Assembly: GCA_017885385.1 (NCBI GenBank)
Contig: JAFNGF010000103.1
Span: 1 to 33,298, forward strand
Reading direction: 5' to 3'
Length of the DNA stretch: 33,298 nt
Origin: Planctomycetota bacterium
Lineage (GTDB): Bacteria > Planctomycetota > Phycisphaerae > Sedimentisphaerales > Anaerobacaceae
Positions 24,976 to 32,929 of this stretch are shown piece by piece. The position numbers and the translations under genes are program-made. The notes under the pieces are model-generated. The model was not told the origin of the DNA, did not search any database, and worked only from the letters and a program-made list of their open reading frames with translations. Numbering within the stretch: position 1 is the stretch's first letter; every line of letters begins with the position of its first letter.

Positions 24976-25791
24976 TCATCCCTGGTCACAGAGTTTTAAT
25001 TTCGCCAGTATCTCCTGGGCGTCCGCCGATTCTATCTGATAAATTTTGCCTCCTTGTTGTCTGAATTGCCGGCCAAAGTCGCTACACATTTGTCTATATT
25101 TTTCGTAAATATTCTTTTTGTAGCCCGAGTCCTGAGTAACGACCTGTACCTCTGCGGGGTTCCAGTACTTTATCAATAGGTTCTTATTCTTGAGCAGAAA
25201 GTCGGCGCTTACCATCCTGTCGCCTATTCTCAGAACTCTGTTCATTTGAAAATCTGCATTCTTGCCGGCCAGATATTGGCGAATTACCTCTCCGCCGTCG
25301 ATGTCTGTGGTCGCAGCTGCTTCTTGCCGGTCGGTCCTGGATGCCTTTAACCTCTCATTACGAGCCTTTAAATTCTCCTCGTATTTCTGCCTCATCCGGT
25401 AGTACAACAAGTCGGCAGACTCGTCACTGCTGACATACCCGGAGCGGCGAGTGTCACAGTCACCCGCACCAGACTGCCTGTAGCCCAAGGCATAATCCGA
25501 GTAGGAGGACCCGGACCAATAGTCACTAACCAAACCAGAAGGGTATTTGTAGCTGAAAGCATAAGGCGAGTACTGAACCCAGTAGGGAATCAAGCCCGAA
25601 CGGCCGTAGCCAAAAGCATACGGAGAGTAACGAAGCTCGCCGGAAATCAGGCCTGATGGATATTTGTAGCTGAAAGCATAAGGCGAGTAGCGAGTACGAT
25701 AACGCAGCGGAATGCGACCGGAGTAATAAGCGTTAGCTACGCTGGGCAGCAGCGTCAAAACTATTATTGTCAGCGTTGAAATCCTTTTCAT
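24976..25791 (-). CDS. Secreted protein with YSPYAF tandem repeats, unknown function
   Basis: The 271 residues begin with a signal peptide (MKRISTLTIIVLTLLPSVANA). About four tyrosine-rich repeats of 22-30 residues follow (roughly 30-120), each with (R/Q)YSPYAFxY followed by a SGL(I/V) turn; the last is degenerate (SYSDYALGYRQSG). After a charged helical stretch (about 125-165) comes an alpha/beta domain (about 170-268) with ADFLLKNKNLLIKYWNP, VTQDSG and KIYQIESADAQEIL, which I do not recognise. GAAGGAG precedes ATG 25791. At DNA level repeats 1 and 3 share 29 identical bases, so the expansion is recent. It is likely exported to the periplasm or surface. Confidence 0.8.
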   Translation of the reverse strand: MKRISTLTIIVLTLLPSVANAYYSGRIPLRYRTRYSPYAFSYKYPSGLISGELRYSPYAFGYGRSGLIPYWVQYSPYAFSYKYPSGLVSDYWSGSSYSDYALGYRQSGAGDCDTRRSGYVSSDESADLLYYRMRQKYEENLKARNERLKASRTDRQEAAATTDIDGGEVIRQYLAGKNADFQMNRVLRIGDRMVSADFLLKNKNLLIKYWNPAEVQVVTQDSGYKKNIYEKYRQMCSDFGRQFRQQGGKIYQIESADAQEILAKLKLCDQG

Positions 25792-25834
25792 TTTAGTTCT
25801 CCTTCCGTGTCAAGGACGCCGTTTTTCCAGGTTT

Positions 25835-25940
25835 TTCCTGCAATCACCTCCTCTGTAAAAACGTGGTGGTTTCCCCACAAACCGGACCTTCTTTCGAGCA
25901 TTCGCGCTCACTGAGTAATTTCTTCCTGCAATCACCTCCT
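25835..25940. repeat. Two 18-bp direct repeats with strong Shine-Dalgarno cores in the leader
   Basis: AGGAGGTGATTGCAGGAA (minus strand) occurs at 25852-25835 and again at 25940-25923, 88 bp apart, upstream of the YSPYAF gene. Its own ribosome-binding site is a separate GAAGGAG next to the ATG. Confidence 0.7.
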
Positions 25941-26947
25941 TTCGTGAAAAAAACTTCGCGCGGCGTCAAGATAACCGGTAACACCTTTCCGGCTTCACCC
26001 TACCCCCTTGATCTGAGTCGAACATCATTATAAGCCTTTTTGCTCGTCTTGACGAGGAATATTATCGGTCTTTTTGAAATTTTCTTGCAAAATTGCCGTC
26101 CAGCCGGCAATGGCAATGTGGGATCTGCCCATCATATCTTAACTGGAAGGGCTAAATCACTACCCTTATGTGGCGTGAATTTGCGTTCTGGCAGAGCCAA
26201 TACATACAAGCACACCTACCAGCAAACTACTATCATTAAGCCTTCAGCTCAAGCTGCTCAAGAACGAGCCGGTCTGAGGACATCGTCAATACCCTTGTTT
26301 GCTGCAATGCCACGGGACTGCCTTTGCGATGAAGACACGCCCGTAAGAGTGCTCAGCAAGAAATAAATGCCAAAAACCTTAGAGATAATTCTGACCCCGA
26401 CGGGCTTCAATATCCTATAATCACTTCGTTCTTAGGCCGCCAAGGAGCATAACAGAAAAAATGCCGGCCACTTTCAAAAATTTCTCCGGCTCGCTCTTGA
26501 CTTTTGTGAACTATTAGGATAGACTTATTGCTGTAAATCGTTCCGGGGGGCGTAATCGGAATGGGGGGTGTTCTTAAGTTTTCCTCTGCTGGACACCCAC
26601 GCAAAATTGTGTGTCACTTGAGCGTACAGATTCAAGTGCGATCTGCCGTGTAAGTTTTGACGGATCAAAAATCGCGACAGGGTAAGGCTGTTGCTCTGAC
26701 GTAAACTGCTATGACTATGCCTGCATTTACCGGTATCTGACTACCCGGCGATCAAATGGGGGCGATTGCTGCAAAGCAATGTTTCAAGCAGAAAAGGCAG
26801 CAACCAAAGACAATGACTGTGATTCGTTGCGTGTGATTCGTCGGCTGTCACCCAAGCGGCGAGTCACGAAGAGAGCTAACAGAGCAATTGGGGCTGCTGT
26901 GAGTGGCCAGCAACCTAAAAAATTATTATCGCAAAAGAGGTGAAAAA
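25941..26947. other. Long non-coding region before the first PEP-CTERM gene
   Basis: About 1 kb without a gene that I can support; the short open frames in it have no ribosome-binding site or recognisable product. It holds a possible promoter at 26497-26525, a stem-closed segment at 26671-26752, and a small hairpin ATTGCT-GCAA-AGCAAT at about 26764-26779. Confidence 0.5.
26497..26525 (+). promoter_or_regulatory. Possible promoter for the PEP-CTERM gene
   Basis: TTGACT (26497-26502), 17-nt spacer, TAGACT (26520-26525). If used, the leader before ATG 26948 would be more than 400 nt long. Confidence 0.3.
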
Positions 26948-27706
26948 ATGAAGATGATGAAAGTAGCAAAAAGTCTGTGTGCGGTGCTTGTCCTGACTTT
27001 GCCGTGTCTGGCCGCACAAGCCGTATCGCCCGGCACCGTGGACATAGTACATTCCGGTTACGGCGCTTATGACCAAGCCGGCGTCGCGGTTTGGGGCGCG
27101 GGCCAAGAGGGCACAGCCATGTACGGTGGGCTGTATATGCTGAATAAGACAGCCGGAACGGGCCAAGGCACTACTTGGCCGAACGGCCTGATCGGCGGCC
27201 TCTGCATTGAATTGCACGAGCCGGCACCTGCCAGCACGTTCACCTACGATGTAGCCATGCCCAAAGATGCGTACAACAGTTTTCTCGAGGGGTCAATAGG
27301 CGCCGGCAAGGCCAATTATCTTAGCGAATTATGGGGCAGATTCTTCAAGCCGGCCTGGGCCGGCAGCGGACCATTTTCTCCCCAGCAAAACAGCAACGCC
27401 GAAGCCTTTGCCACCGCTGTATGGGAAATCATATATGAAGACCTTCCCACGTCACCGGCAGGCTGGGACGTCACAGTTGACGGTACAGCTTGCACCCGTG
27501 GCTTCCGTTCCGAAGGCGCCAATACAACCCTGGCAAATAGCTGGCTGCACAGTCTGACAGGTTGCGGCCCGAAGGCAGACCTGCGAGCCTTTGTTTATGA
27601 TGGAAAGCAAGACTACATCGTACAGGTGCCCGAGCCGGCAACAATAGTCCTGCTTGGCTTCGGTGGGGTAGTGAGCCTGCTGAGCAGGAGAAAGAGAGCC
27701 TGGTAG
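26948..27706 (+). CDS. PEP-CTERM sorting domain protein
   Basis: From ATG 26948 (AGAGGTG upstream) the product has 252 residues. It has a signal peptide (MKMMKVAKSLCAVLVLTLPCLAAQA), an exported domain of about 200 residues containing LCIELHE, AFATAVWEIIYEDLP and DLRAFVYDG, and the C-terminal signal VPEPATIVLLGFGGVVSLLS with basic tail RRKRAW. The PEP motif, hydrophobic helix and basic end mark it for recognition by an exosortase (EpsH family), which cleaves and anchors or releases such proteins at the surface. No exosortase gene is in the window. AVWEI..E in the middle recalls Cys-Gln thioester-like adhesin domains, but this is uncertain and I give no function. Confidence 0.88.
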   Translation: MKMMKVAKSLCAVLVLTLPCLAAQAVSPGTVDIVHSGYGAYDQAGVAVWGAGQEGTAMYGGLYMLNKTAGTGQGTTWPNGLIGGLCIELHEPAPASTFTYDVAMPKDAYNSFLEGSIGAGKANYLSELWGRFFKPAWAGSGPFSPQQNSNAEAFATAVWEIIYEDLPTSPAGWDVTVDGTACTRGFRSEGANTTLANSWLHSLTGCGPKADLRAFVYDGKQDYIVQVPEPATIVLLGFGGVVSLLSRRKRAW

Positions 27707-27996
27707 GCAAAAACGACGGCAAATACAGCCGGTACGCCCGACAGCTCAGCTATGGAATCTTTGTCAACCGGTAAGAAATTCTTGAAATCTAAAAGGTCTT
27801 TGTCAATTCACCCGTGGTCTGGCTAAGAACCAATGTCGGACAATCGCGCAAGAAAGGGGGATGCTTATGATGACAGAAGATCATCGGTGATTAAAAGGAA
27901 TGTTTGCGAGCTTACGGATTGAAAACGTGACCATAATTGCTGCGTAACTTTGCAGTATCAAGAAAAGCAAAATTTAATATTACGGGAGGAAAAGAG
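27707..27996. other. Gap between the two PEP-CTERM genes
   Basis: No gene is seen in these 290 bp. TCTTTGTCAA occurs twice (near 27768 and 27799). A short hairpin GATGA/TCATC lies near 27873-27889. No strong promoter or terminator was found. Confidence 0.4.
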
Positions 27997-28593
27997 ATGA
28001 AAAAGTTAGCGGTTGTTCTTATGCTGGTGGGGGTGGTGACGCTTCTGGGCACCGCCGCACAGGCAGGTTTTGTAAATCCTACAGATAGTCCCGGCGCGGC
28101 GCCTTTCACGTGCGAGTTCCCAAGCCCGGTGAATCAGCACAACTGGACATTCGACTACTCCGGACCGTCGCTGACCATGAATGAAGCTATCCACTCAGCG
28201 TCTAAAGACCTGGTGCTCATGAGCGGCCAAACAGACTCAGACCCGACATTTACCGTGGTTAAGACCATCCAGAACACCAGTGGTATCGACTGGACGAGCT
28301 ATATAGTGAGTCTATCCGGCGGCGGCGGGGCGACGTTCGTCGGGGGCAGTGCTAGTGCCGGAGGCAACAAGCTGCAAACGGTGGACTATATACACCCCGC
28401 AGCGATCAAGTTTACCGGGGCGAAGGCGGTCAAAAACGGCGAATTGCTCACGCTTTCGTTTGACATCAATGTTCCTACCTCTGGTTTGTTTAACTTTACA
28501 TTGACACAAGAGCCGATTCCCGAGCCGGCTACAATGGCTCTACTTGGTTTGGGCAGCCTGGGACTATTCTGCCGGCGCAGAGCTCATTGCTGA
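27997..28593 (+). CDS. Small PEP-CTERM sorting domain protein
   Basis: ATG 27997 has GGAGG 7 nt upstream and gives 198 residues. After the signal peptide (MKKLAVVLMLVGVVTLLGTAAQA) comes a beta-rich exported domain with FTVVKTIQNTSGIDWTSYIVSL and FTGAKAVKNGELLTLSFDINVP, which looks like a choice-of-anchor type fold. The protein ends with IPEPATMALLGLGSLGLFC and RRRAHC: the PEP motif, a membrane helix and a basic tail. It is thus a substrate for an exosortase encoded elsewhere. A terminator follows the gene. It shares only the sorting signal with the PEP-CTERM protein just upstream. Confidence 0.88.
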   Translation: MKKLAVVLMLVGVVTLLGTAAQAGFVNPTDSPGAAPFTCEFPSPVNQHNWTFDYSGPSLTMNEAIHSASKDLVLMSGQTDSDPTFTVVKTIQNTSGIDWTSYIVSLSGGGGATFVGGSASAGGNKLQTVDYIHPAAIKFTGAKAVKNGELLTLSFDINVPTSGLFNFTLTQEPIPEPATMALLGLGSLGLFCRRRAHC

Positions 28594-28613
28594 CCTAAAG
28601 CCCCCCTCATATC

Positions 28614-28636
28614 GGGTTCCCGTCAAGCGGGAACCC
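28614..28636. repeat. GGGTTCCCG/CGGGAACCC hairpin
   Basis: A perfect 9-bp stem (28614-28622 with 28628-28636) with a 5-nt loop lies just before the terminator. There is no T-run, so it may be another palindromic unit or an auxiliary stem. Confidence 0.5.
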
Positions 28637-28643
28637 AGACAAG

Positions 28644-28679
28644 AACGAGCTATGGACTTACTCCCATAGCTCGTTTTTT
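28644..28679 (+). terminator. Factor-independent terminator after the second PEP-CTERM gene
   Basis: AACGAGCTATGG (28644-28655) pairs perfectly with CCATAGCTCGTT (28664-28675), with an 8-nt loop, and the transcript ends in a T-run to 28679. Confidence 0.88.
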
Positions 28680-29181
28680 GTTTGGGTGAGCCGACAACGG
28701 CAGCTTCATCACAATCGGCGCCGCCGCCAAGCGAAGTAGAAGATGCCCCCGGGATAGAAACAGATTGGGGAATGTCTGCGCAAAAAAAAAGGGGAGACAG
28801 TGACCCCCCCATTATGTGCCACTTGGCTGGTCAGCCTGCCCCCCTTAGAAGAGAAGGAAGGAGTATTATGCGTAATTTTTCCAGAACATGATTGCTCCTT
28901 CATTGCTCCTTCACCTAAAGTATAAACCACTAATCGGCAAAGCCAAAAAATTCTGCCGGAATTTCCGCTTTTTTCGTCCATTTTGTTTTGATTGAAAGAC
29001 CCGCCGACTTGCAGATTTACCTGCTGTGCTGCGCGTGCCGCCCGCCCAACGGCGGGGGGCAGCAGCTCGCTGCGCTGGCCGCGGGGCAGCCCGCCTTGGT
29101 CCTATTTGTTTTATCGGGCGATTGACAAAAACGCCCAGCGCCTGGGCAAAGCACCAATGCAAAAGTCAATGCCCCTTATTC
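28680..29181. other. Non-coding region before the gyrA promoter
   Basis: About 500 bp without a convincing gene. A very strong AAGGAAGGAG precedes an ATG (28868) that codes for only seven residues (MRNFSRT). A GGGGAGACAGTGACCCCCC stretch (28792-28810) resembles GGGGACAGT-type repeat ends. ATTGCTCCTTC occurs twice in tandem near 28890-28911. A GC-rich hairpin (CCCGCC-CAAC-GGCGGG) with GCTGC/GCAGC flanks lies near 29028-29065. Confidence 0.45.
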
Positions 29182-29210
29182 TTGACTTTTCGCCCGACCG
29201 AAGGTAATCT
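29182..29210 (+). promoter_or_regulatory. Promoter for gyrA
   Basis: TTGACT (29182-29187), 17-nt spacer, TAATCT (29205-29210). Transcription would begin near 29217, leaving a structured leader of about 143 nt. Confidence 0.55.
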
Positions 29211-29216
29211 ATGGCC

Positions 29217-29359
29217 CTGAAGGATACTGTCTTGTGGGAATACAAGTGCCTGAATCCGTGTACGGAAGTCCGGCCCCAACAGGTCTAAGGGCAGCGTTTT
29301 GGGCCAGACCAAGCCGGACAGAATGGGCAAGCCAGAATCATAAATAACGAGATACGGAT
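29217..29359 (+). promoter_or_regulatory. Structured gyrA 5' leader
   Basis: Two stems are visible: CTTGT-GGGAAT-ACAAG (29231-29246), and a nested one with GTCCGGC (29268-29274) pairing GCCGGAC (29313-29319) around GGTCT (29282-29286) pairing AGACC (29306-29310). No known regulatory RNA family was recognised. Confidence 0.35.
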
Positions 29360-31891
29360 ATGACAGAAGTCACAAAAACCCAGGAGCGCATCGAGGACTT
29401 GCGCATCCTGGATGAGCTAAAGAACTCATACCTAAACTATGCGATGAGCGTCATCGTTTCGCGTGCCCTGCCCGACGTTCGCGACGGCTTGAAGCCCTCG
29501 CAAAGACGCATATTGGTGGCGATGAACGACCTGAATCTGGGGCCGCGAAGCGCACACCGCAAGTGCGCCAAAATCGTCGGCGATACCGGCGGCAACTATC
29601 ATCCTCACGGCGACCAGGCCACCTACGGAACACTGGTGCGTATGGCTCAGGACTGGAATATGCGCTATACGCTGATCGATCCCCAAGGCAACTTCGGCAG
29701 TATAGACGCCGATCCGCCGGCTGCCATGCGATACACCGAAGCTAGGATGGCCCGGCCAGCTATGGATATGCTCGAAGACATCGACCACGACACGGTCGAT
29801 TTTGTGCCCAACTATGATGAAACGCGGACGGAGCCGACTGTTTTGCCGTCGAAGTTTCCGAACTTGCTGGCCAACGGCTCGATGGGCATCGCGGTCGGGA
29901 TGGCCACAAACATTCCGCCGCACAATATCGCCGAGGTCTGCGATGCGCTGCTGGTGGTTATCAACGACCCGAACTGCGGATTCAAAGATATTATGAAGGT
30001 TCTGCCCGGCCCGGACTTCCCCACGGGCGGCATTATCTGCGGCACAAAGGGCATCAAGGACGCCTACACGACCGGCCGCGGCCATCTGACAGTGCGAGGC
30101 AAAGCAGACATCGAAGCCTCCAAAAAAGGCAAGACCAGAATCGTAATAACCGAGATACCTTATACGGTTATCAAAACTACAATTGTCTCGAGAATTGCCG
30201 ACTGCGTCCACAACGATGTGATCCCGGAAATAGCCGACGTTAGAGACGAATCCGACCGTCACGGGCTGCGCATCGTGGTGGACTTAAAGAAAGACGCCGA
30301 TGCCGAAATCGTGCTCAACAAGCTTTACCGTTACACGCCTCTGCAGAGCACCTTTGCCATCTCCAACATTGCTTTGGTTAATAACAGACCCGAAACCCTG
30401 AATATCAGGGGACTTCTTGACTGCTTCATTGACCACCGCAAAATCGTTGTCCGAAGGCGAAGCAGATTCCTGCTAAAAAGATGCAGAAATAGGGCCCACA
30501 TTCTGGAAGGCCTGATATTAGCAGTCAGTGACATTGACGAAATCATAGAGCTGATAAAGAAATCGCCCGACACGCCGACAGCGAAGCTTGGCCTGATGAA
30601 AAAGCCGCTGCGATTAGCTGAGGAAGCCACGCTGAAGAATATCCTGCCCAAGGCCTTTGTAAAGGAAAAAGCCAAAGGCAGGCATTTCCTGACCGGCCCA
30701 CAGGCTGATGCGATTCTGACCATGCAGCTGCAGCGGCTGACCGGCCTGGAAATGGAAAAGCTGGCCAAAGAATACGCCGAGCTTACCGAGCAGATAGAAG
30801 GCTACGAAGCAATACTGGCCGACGAGGCACTTCTGCTGGATATCATCCGCGAGGACATTCACGAGATAAAGGAAAAATACGGCGACACCAGGCGGACAAA
30901 AATCACCGCTAAAGCCGAGGAGCTCGAAATCGAAGACTTGATTGCCGAGGAGGAAGTCATTGTCACCGTCAGCCACGACGGGTACGTCAAGCGAATGCCG
31001 ATTGACACCTACCGCAGACAGGCCAGAGGCGGCAGAGGCATCATCGGCTCAGACACCAAAGAGGGCGATTTCATAAAGCACCTCTTTGTCGCCTCGACAC
31101 ATGATTATCTCCTTATTTTTACCAATCGCGGCAGATGCTATTGGCTGAAGGTTTATGATGTTCCGAGCATGTCGCGGCAGAGCAAAGGACGAAATATCGT
31201 GAACCTGCTGAAGCTCGCAGATCAGCAAATAGCCTCGGTGATTAATGTCAGCAGCTTCAACGGCGAACAGGACGAAAAGCAACAGCGGCAGCTTATCATG
31301 GCCACAAGGAACGGCATCGTAAAAAAGACAAAGCTCTCAGCCTACAGCAACCCAAGGTCGACCGGCGTAATTGCCATCAACCTTGACCCTAACGATGCCC
31401 TGATAGGAGCCTCGCTGACCAAAGGGTCCGACCATATCATCCTCGGTACGCGGGACGGAATGACCATCCGCTTCGACGAAAGCAAAGTCCGCTCGATGGG
31501 CCGGGCATCGAGGGGGGTGCGGGGAATAAAACTCCGGCCAGGAGATGCGGTGGTGGGAATGGTAATTGTCGAGGAAAAGGCGTCGCTATTTACGGTCTGC
31601 GAAAACGGCTACGGCAAACGAACCGCCACTGAGAGCTACCGGCCGCAAGGGCGGGGCGGCGTTGGCCTGAAGAACATAAAAACCACCGCTCGAAACGGCA
31701 AAGTAGTAGCACTAGAAGCGGTCCAAAGCAACGACGATCTGATGCTTATTACCGCTAACGGAATGATTATCCGAACCGGGCTGGACAAAATCCGCTCCAT
31801 CGGCAGAAACACGCAGGGCGTGCGGCTTATCAAGCTAAAACCCGACGACAAACTTGTTGCCGCAGAAAAAATAGTCGCTGAAGATAATTAA
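29360..31891 (+). CDS. gyrA: DNA gyrase subunit A
   Basis: The 843-residue subunit cuts and rejoins DNA in the gyrase A2B2 complex that adds negative supercoils. The catalytic tyrosine is Y125 in AAMRYTEARM. The quinolone-determining loop reads NYHPHGDQATYGTLVRMAQDW, so the positions of E. coli S83 and D87 carry Gln86 and Gly90. The C-terminal beta-pinwheel has a GyrA-box-like RQARGGRG (in YRRQARGGRGIIG) and repeated blades (TRNGIVKKT, TRDGMTIRF, ENGYGKRT, TANGMIIRT), which favours GyrA over ParC. gyrB is not adjacent. A good promoter and a structured leader precede it; holA follows 90 bp downstream. Confidence 0.95.
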   Translation: MTEVTKTQERIEDLRILDELKNSYLNYAMSVIVSRALPDVRDGLKPSQRRILVAMNDLNLGPRSAHRKCAKIVGDTGGNYHPHGDQATYGTLVRMAQDWNMRYTLIDPQGNFGSIDADPPAAMRYTEARMARPAMDMLEDIDHDTVDFVPNYDETRTEPTVLPSKFPNLLANGSMGIAVGMATNIPPHNIAEVCDALLVVINDPNCGFKDIMKVLPGPDFPTGGIICGTKGIKDAYTTGRGHLTVRGKADIEASKKGKTRIVITEIPYTVIKTTIVSRIADCVHNDVIPEIADVRDESDRHGLRIVVDLKKDADAEIVLNKLYRYTPLQSTFAISNIALVNNRPETLNIRGLLDCFIDHRKIVVRRRSRFLLKRCRNRAHILEGLILAVSDIDEIIELIKKSPDTPTAKLGLMKKPLRLAEEATLKNILPKAFVKEKAKGRHFLTGPQADAILTMQLQRLTGLEMEKLAKEYAELTEQIEGYEAILADEALLLDIIREDIHEIKEKYGDTRRTKITAKAEELEIEDLIAEEEVIVTVSHDGYVKRMPIDTYRRQARGGRGIIGSDTKEGDFIKHLFVASTHDYLLIFTNRGRCYWLKVYDVPSMSRQSKGRNIVNLLKLADQQIASVINVSSFNGEQDEKQQRQLIMATRNGIVKKTKLSAYSNPRSTGVIAINLDPNDALIGASLTKGSDHIILGTRDGMTIRFDESKVRSMGRASRGVRGIKLRPGDAVVGMVIVEEKASLFTVCENGYGKRTATESYRPQGRGGVGLKNIKTTARNGKVVALEAVQSNDDLMLITANGMIIRTGLDKIRSIGRNTQGVRLIKLKPDDKLVAAEKIVAEDN

Positions 31892-31892
31892 C

Positions 31893-31962
31893 CACAGATT
31901 TCACAGATTACACGGAGAATAAGGACAAACTTGAAGATCCCAATCAGTGAAATCCGTGTAAT
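31893..31962. repeat. CACAGATT array and 10-bp inverted repeat between gyrA and holA
   Basis: CACAGATTT, CACAGATTA and CACGGAGAA run in 9-nt register (from 31893). ATTACACGGA (31907-31916) is perfectly complementary to TCCGTGTAAT (31953-31962), so the array occurs in both orientations and could fold into a stem with a 36-nt loop. Confidence 0.65.
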
Positions 31963-31981
31963 GCCTGGTTGAAAAGCTAAA

Positions 31982-32929
31982 ATGATTTACGTATTTGCCG
32001 GCAAAAATGACTCGCTGGTCAACGCACAGTGCCAGGAATTTCTCCAGCAGCTTATAGAGCCCTCACAAAGAGCCACCGGGCTTTTTGTTGCCGATGCGGG
32101 CGAGGTCTCAGTTGCCGATGTTCTGGATGAACTTCGGACTGTTCCGTTCTTGACCCCAAAGCGCGTCGTTGTCGTGAAAAACGCAGATGAATTCGTATCG
32201 CAAAACCGCCCCTTGCTCGAAAAGTATTTCGATAATCCCTGCCGCACCGGACAACTAATATTGACGGTCAGGACCTGGGACGCCCGTACAAAACTGGCTA
32301 AAAAATTGCCCGAGGTCGGCAAATTAATCGAGGTGAAACAGCCTCCGTCCTGGCAGCTGCCCGGCCGCTTGTCAAAATACGCCGGCGACGCACACGATAA
32401 AAGGCTCGATAAAGACGCCGCCGAGCTGCTGATCGAGCTGACCGGCGACGACCTGCCGCGTCTATACAGTGAGATCGACAAGCTGGCTGTATTTGCCGAC
32501 GCGGAAAAGGTCATAACGGCTAAGCACGTAGAGTCACTCATCGGCTATAACCGCATTTACGGCGCCTTTGAGGTGATTGACGCTATGGTCGCCGGTAAGA
32601 CAGCAGAAGCGATAGCTCGCCTGCGAAACATGTTCGCAGAGGATAAAAACGCCGAATATACGGTAGTCGGGGCTTTTGCCTTTCATTTCCGCAGAATGTA
32701 TCACGCCACGGTGTTGCTTGAAAAAGGCACGAGCACCTCTGAAGTTGCCAAGCGCCTGCGAATTTGGGCCAATATAGAAGGCTTCTTTGAGCAAGTCCGT
32801 AAAATAACCTTGCCCCAGCTCAGCCGGATTCTGTCCCAATTGGGGACGATTGATTATGCGATAAAAACCGGCCAAACAAAAGCACAGGTGGCGATCGAAC
32901 AATTAGTATTAGATATGGCCCTTGGTTAG
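31982..32929 (+). CDS. holA: DNA polymerase III delta subunit
   Basis: The 315-residue protein fits HolA, the clamp-loader subunit that opens the beta sliding clamp. The N-terminal domain begins MIYVFAGKNDSLVNAQCQEF, as in the family YxFxGxE/D start; TVPFLTPKRVVVVKNADEF (about 52-71) corresponds to the usual (S)LPFFSxRRLVxVxNAD motif. Domain II has LTGDDLPRLYSEIDKLAVFA (about 153-172), the family (L)VGxDLxxLxxELEKL pattern, and domain III is helical. Like the family, it lacks a working Walker A. It follows gyrA in the same direction, separated by a repeat. Its stop overlaps the stop of the convergent DUF1848 gene. Confidence 0.9.
   Translation: MIYVFAGKNDSLVNAQCQEFLQQLIEPSQRATGLFVADAGEVSVADVLDELRTVPFLTPKRVVVVKNADEFVSQNRPLLEKYFDNPCRTGQLILTVRTWDARTKLAKKLPEVGKLIEVKQPPSWQLPGRLSKYAGDAHDKRLDKDAAELLIELTGDDLPRLYSEIDKLAVFADAEKVITAKHVESLIGYNRIYGAFEVIDAMVAGKTAEAIARLRNMFAEDKNAEYTVVGAFAFHFRRMYHATVLLEKGTSTSEVAKRLRIWANIEGFFEQVRKITLPQLSRILSQLGTIDYAIKTGQTKAQVAIEQLVLDMALG

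Noticed and set aside
25923..25945. A 16S rRNA 3' end, because ATCACCTCCTTTC matches its tail
   Set aside because: Only the anti-Shine-Dalgarno tail matches; no other 16S sequence lies upstream. On the minus strand it is simply a strong Shine-Dalgarno-like repeat.
26040..26366. A 108-residue plus-strand open frame in the long gap
   Set aside because: No ribosome-binding site, no recognisable motif and no coding-like composition compared with neighbours.
29432..30262. A 276-residue open frame antisense to gyrA
   Set aside because: It lies wholly inside the well-supported gyrA gene, has no ribosome-binding site and its residue make-up is that of a shadow frame.
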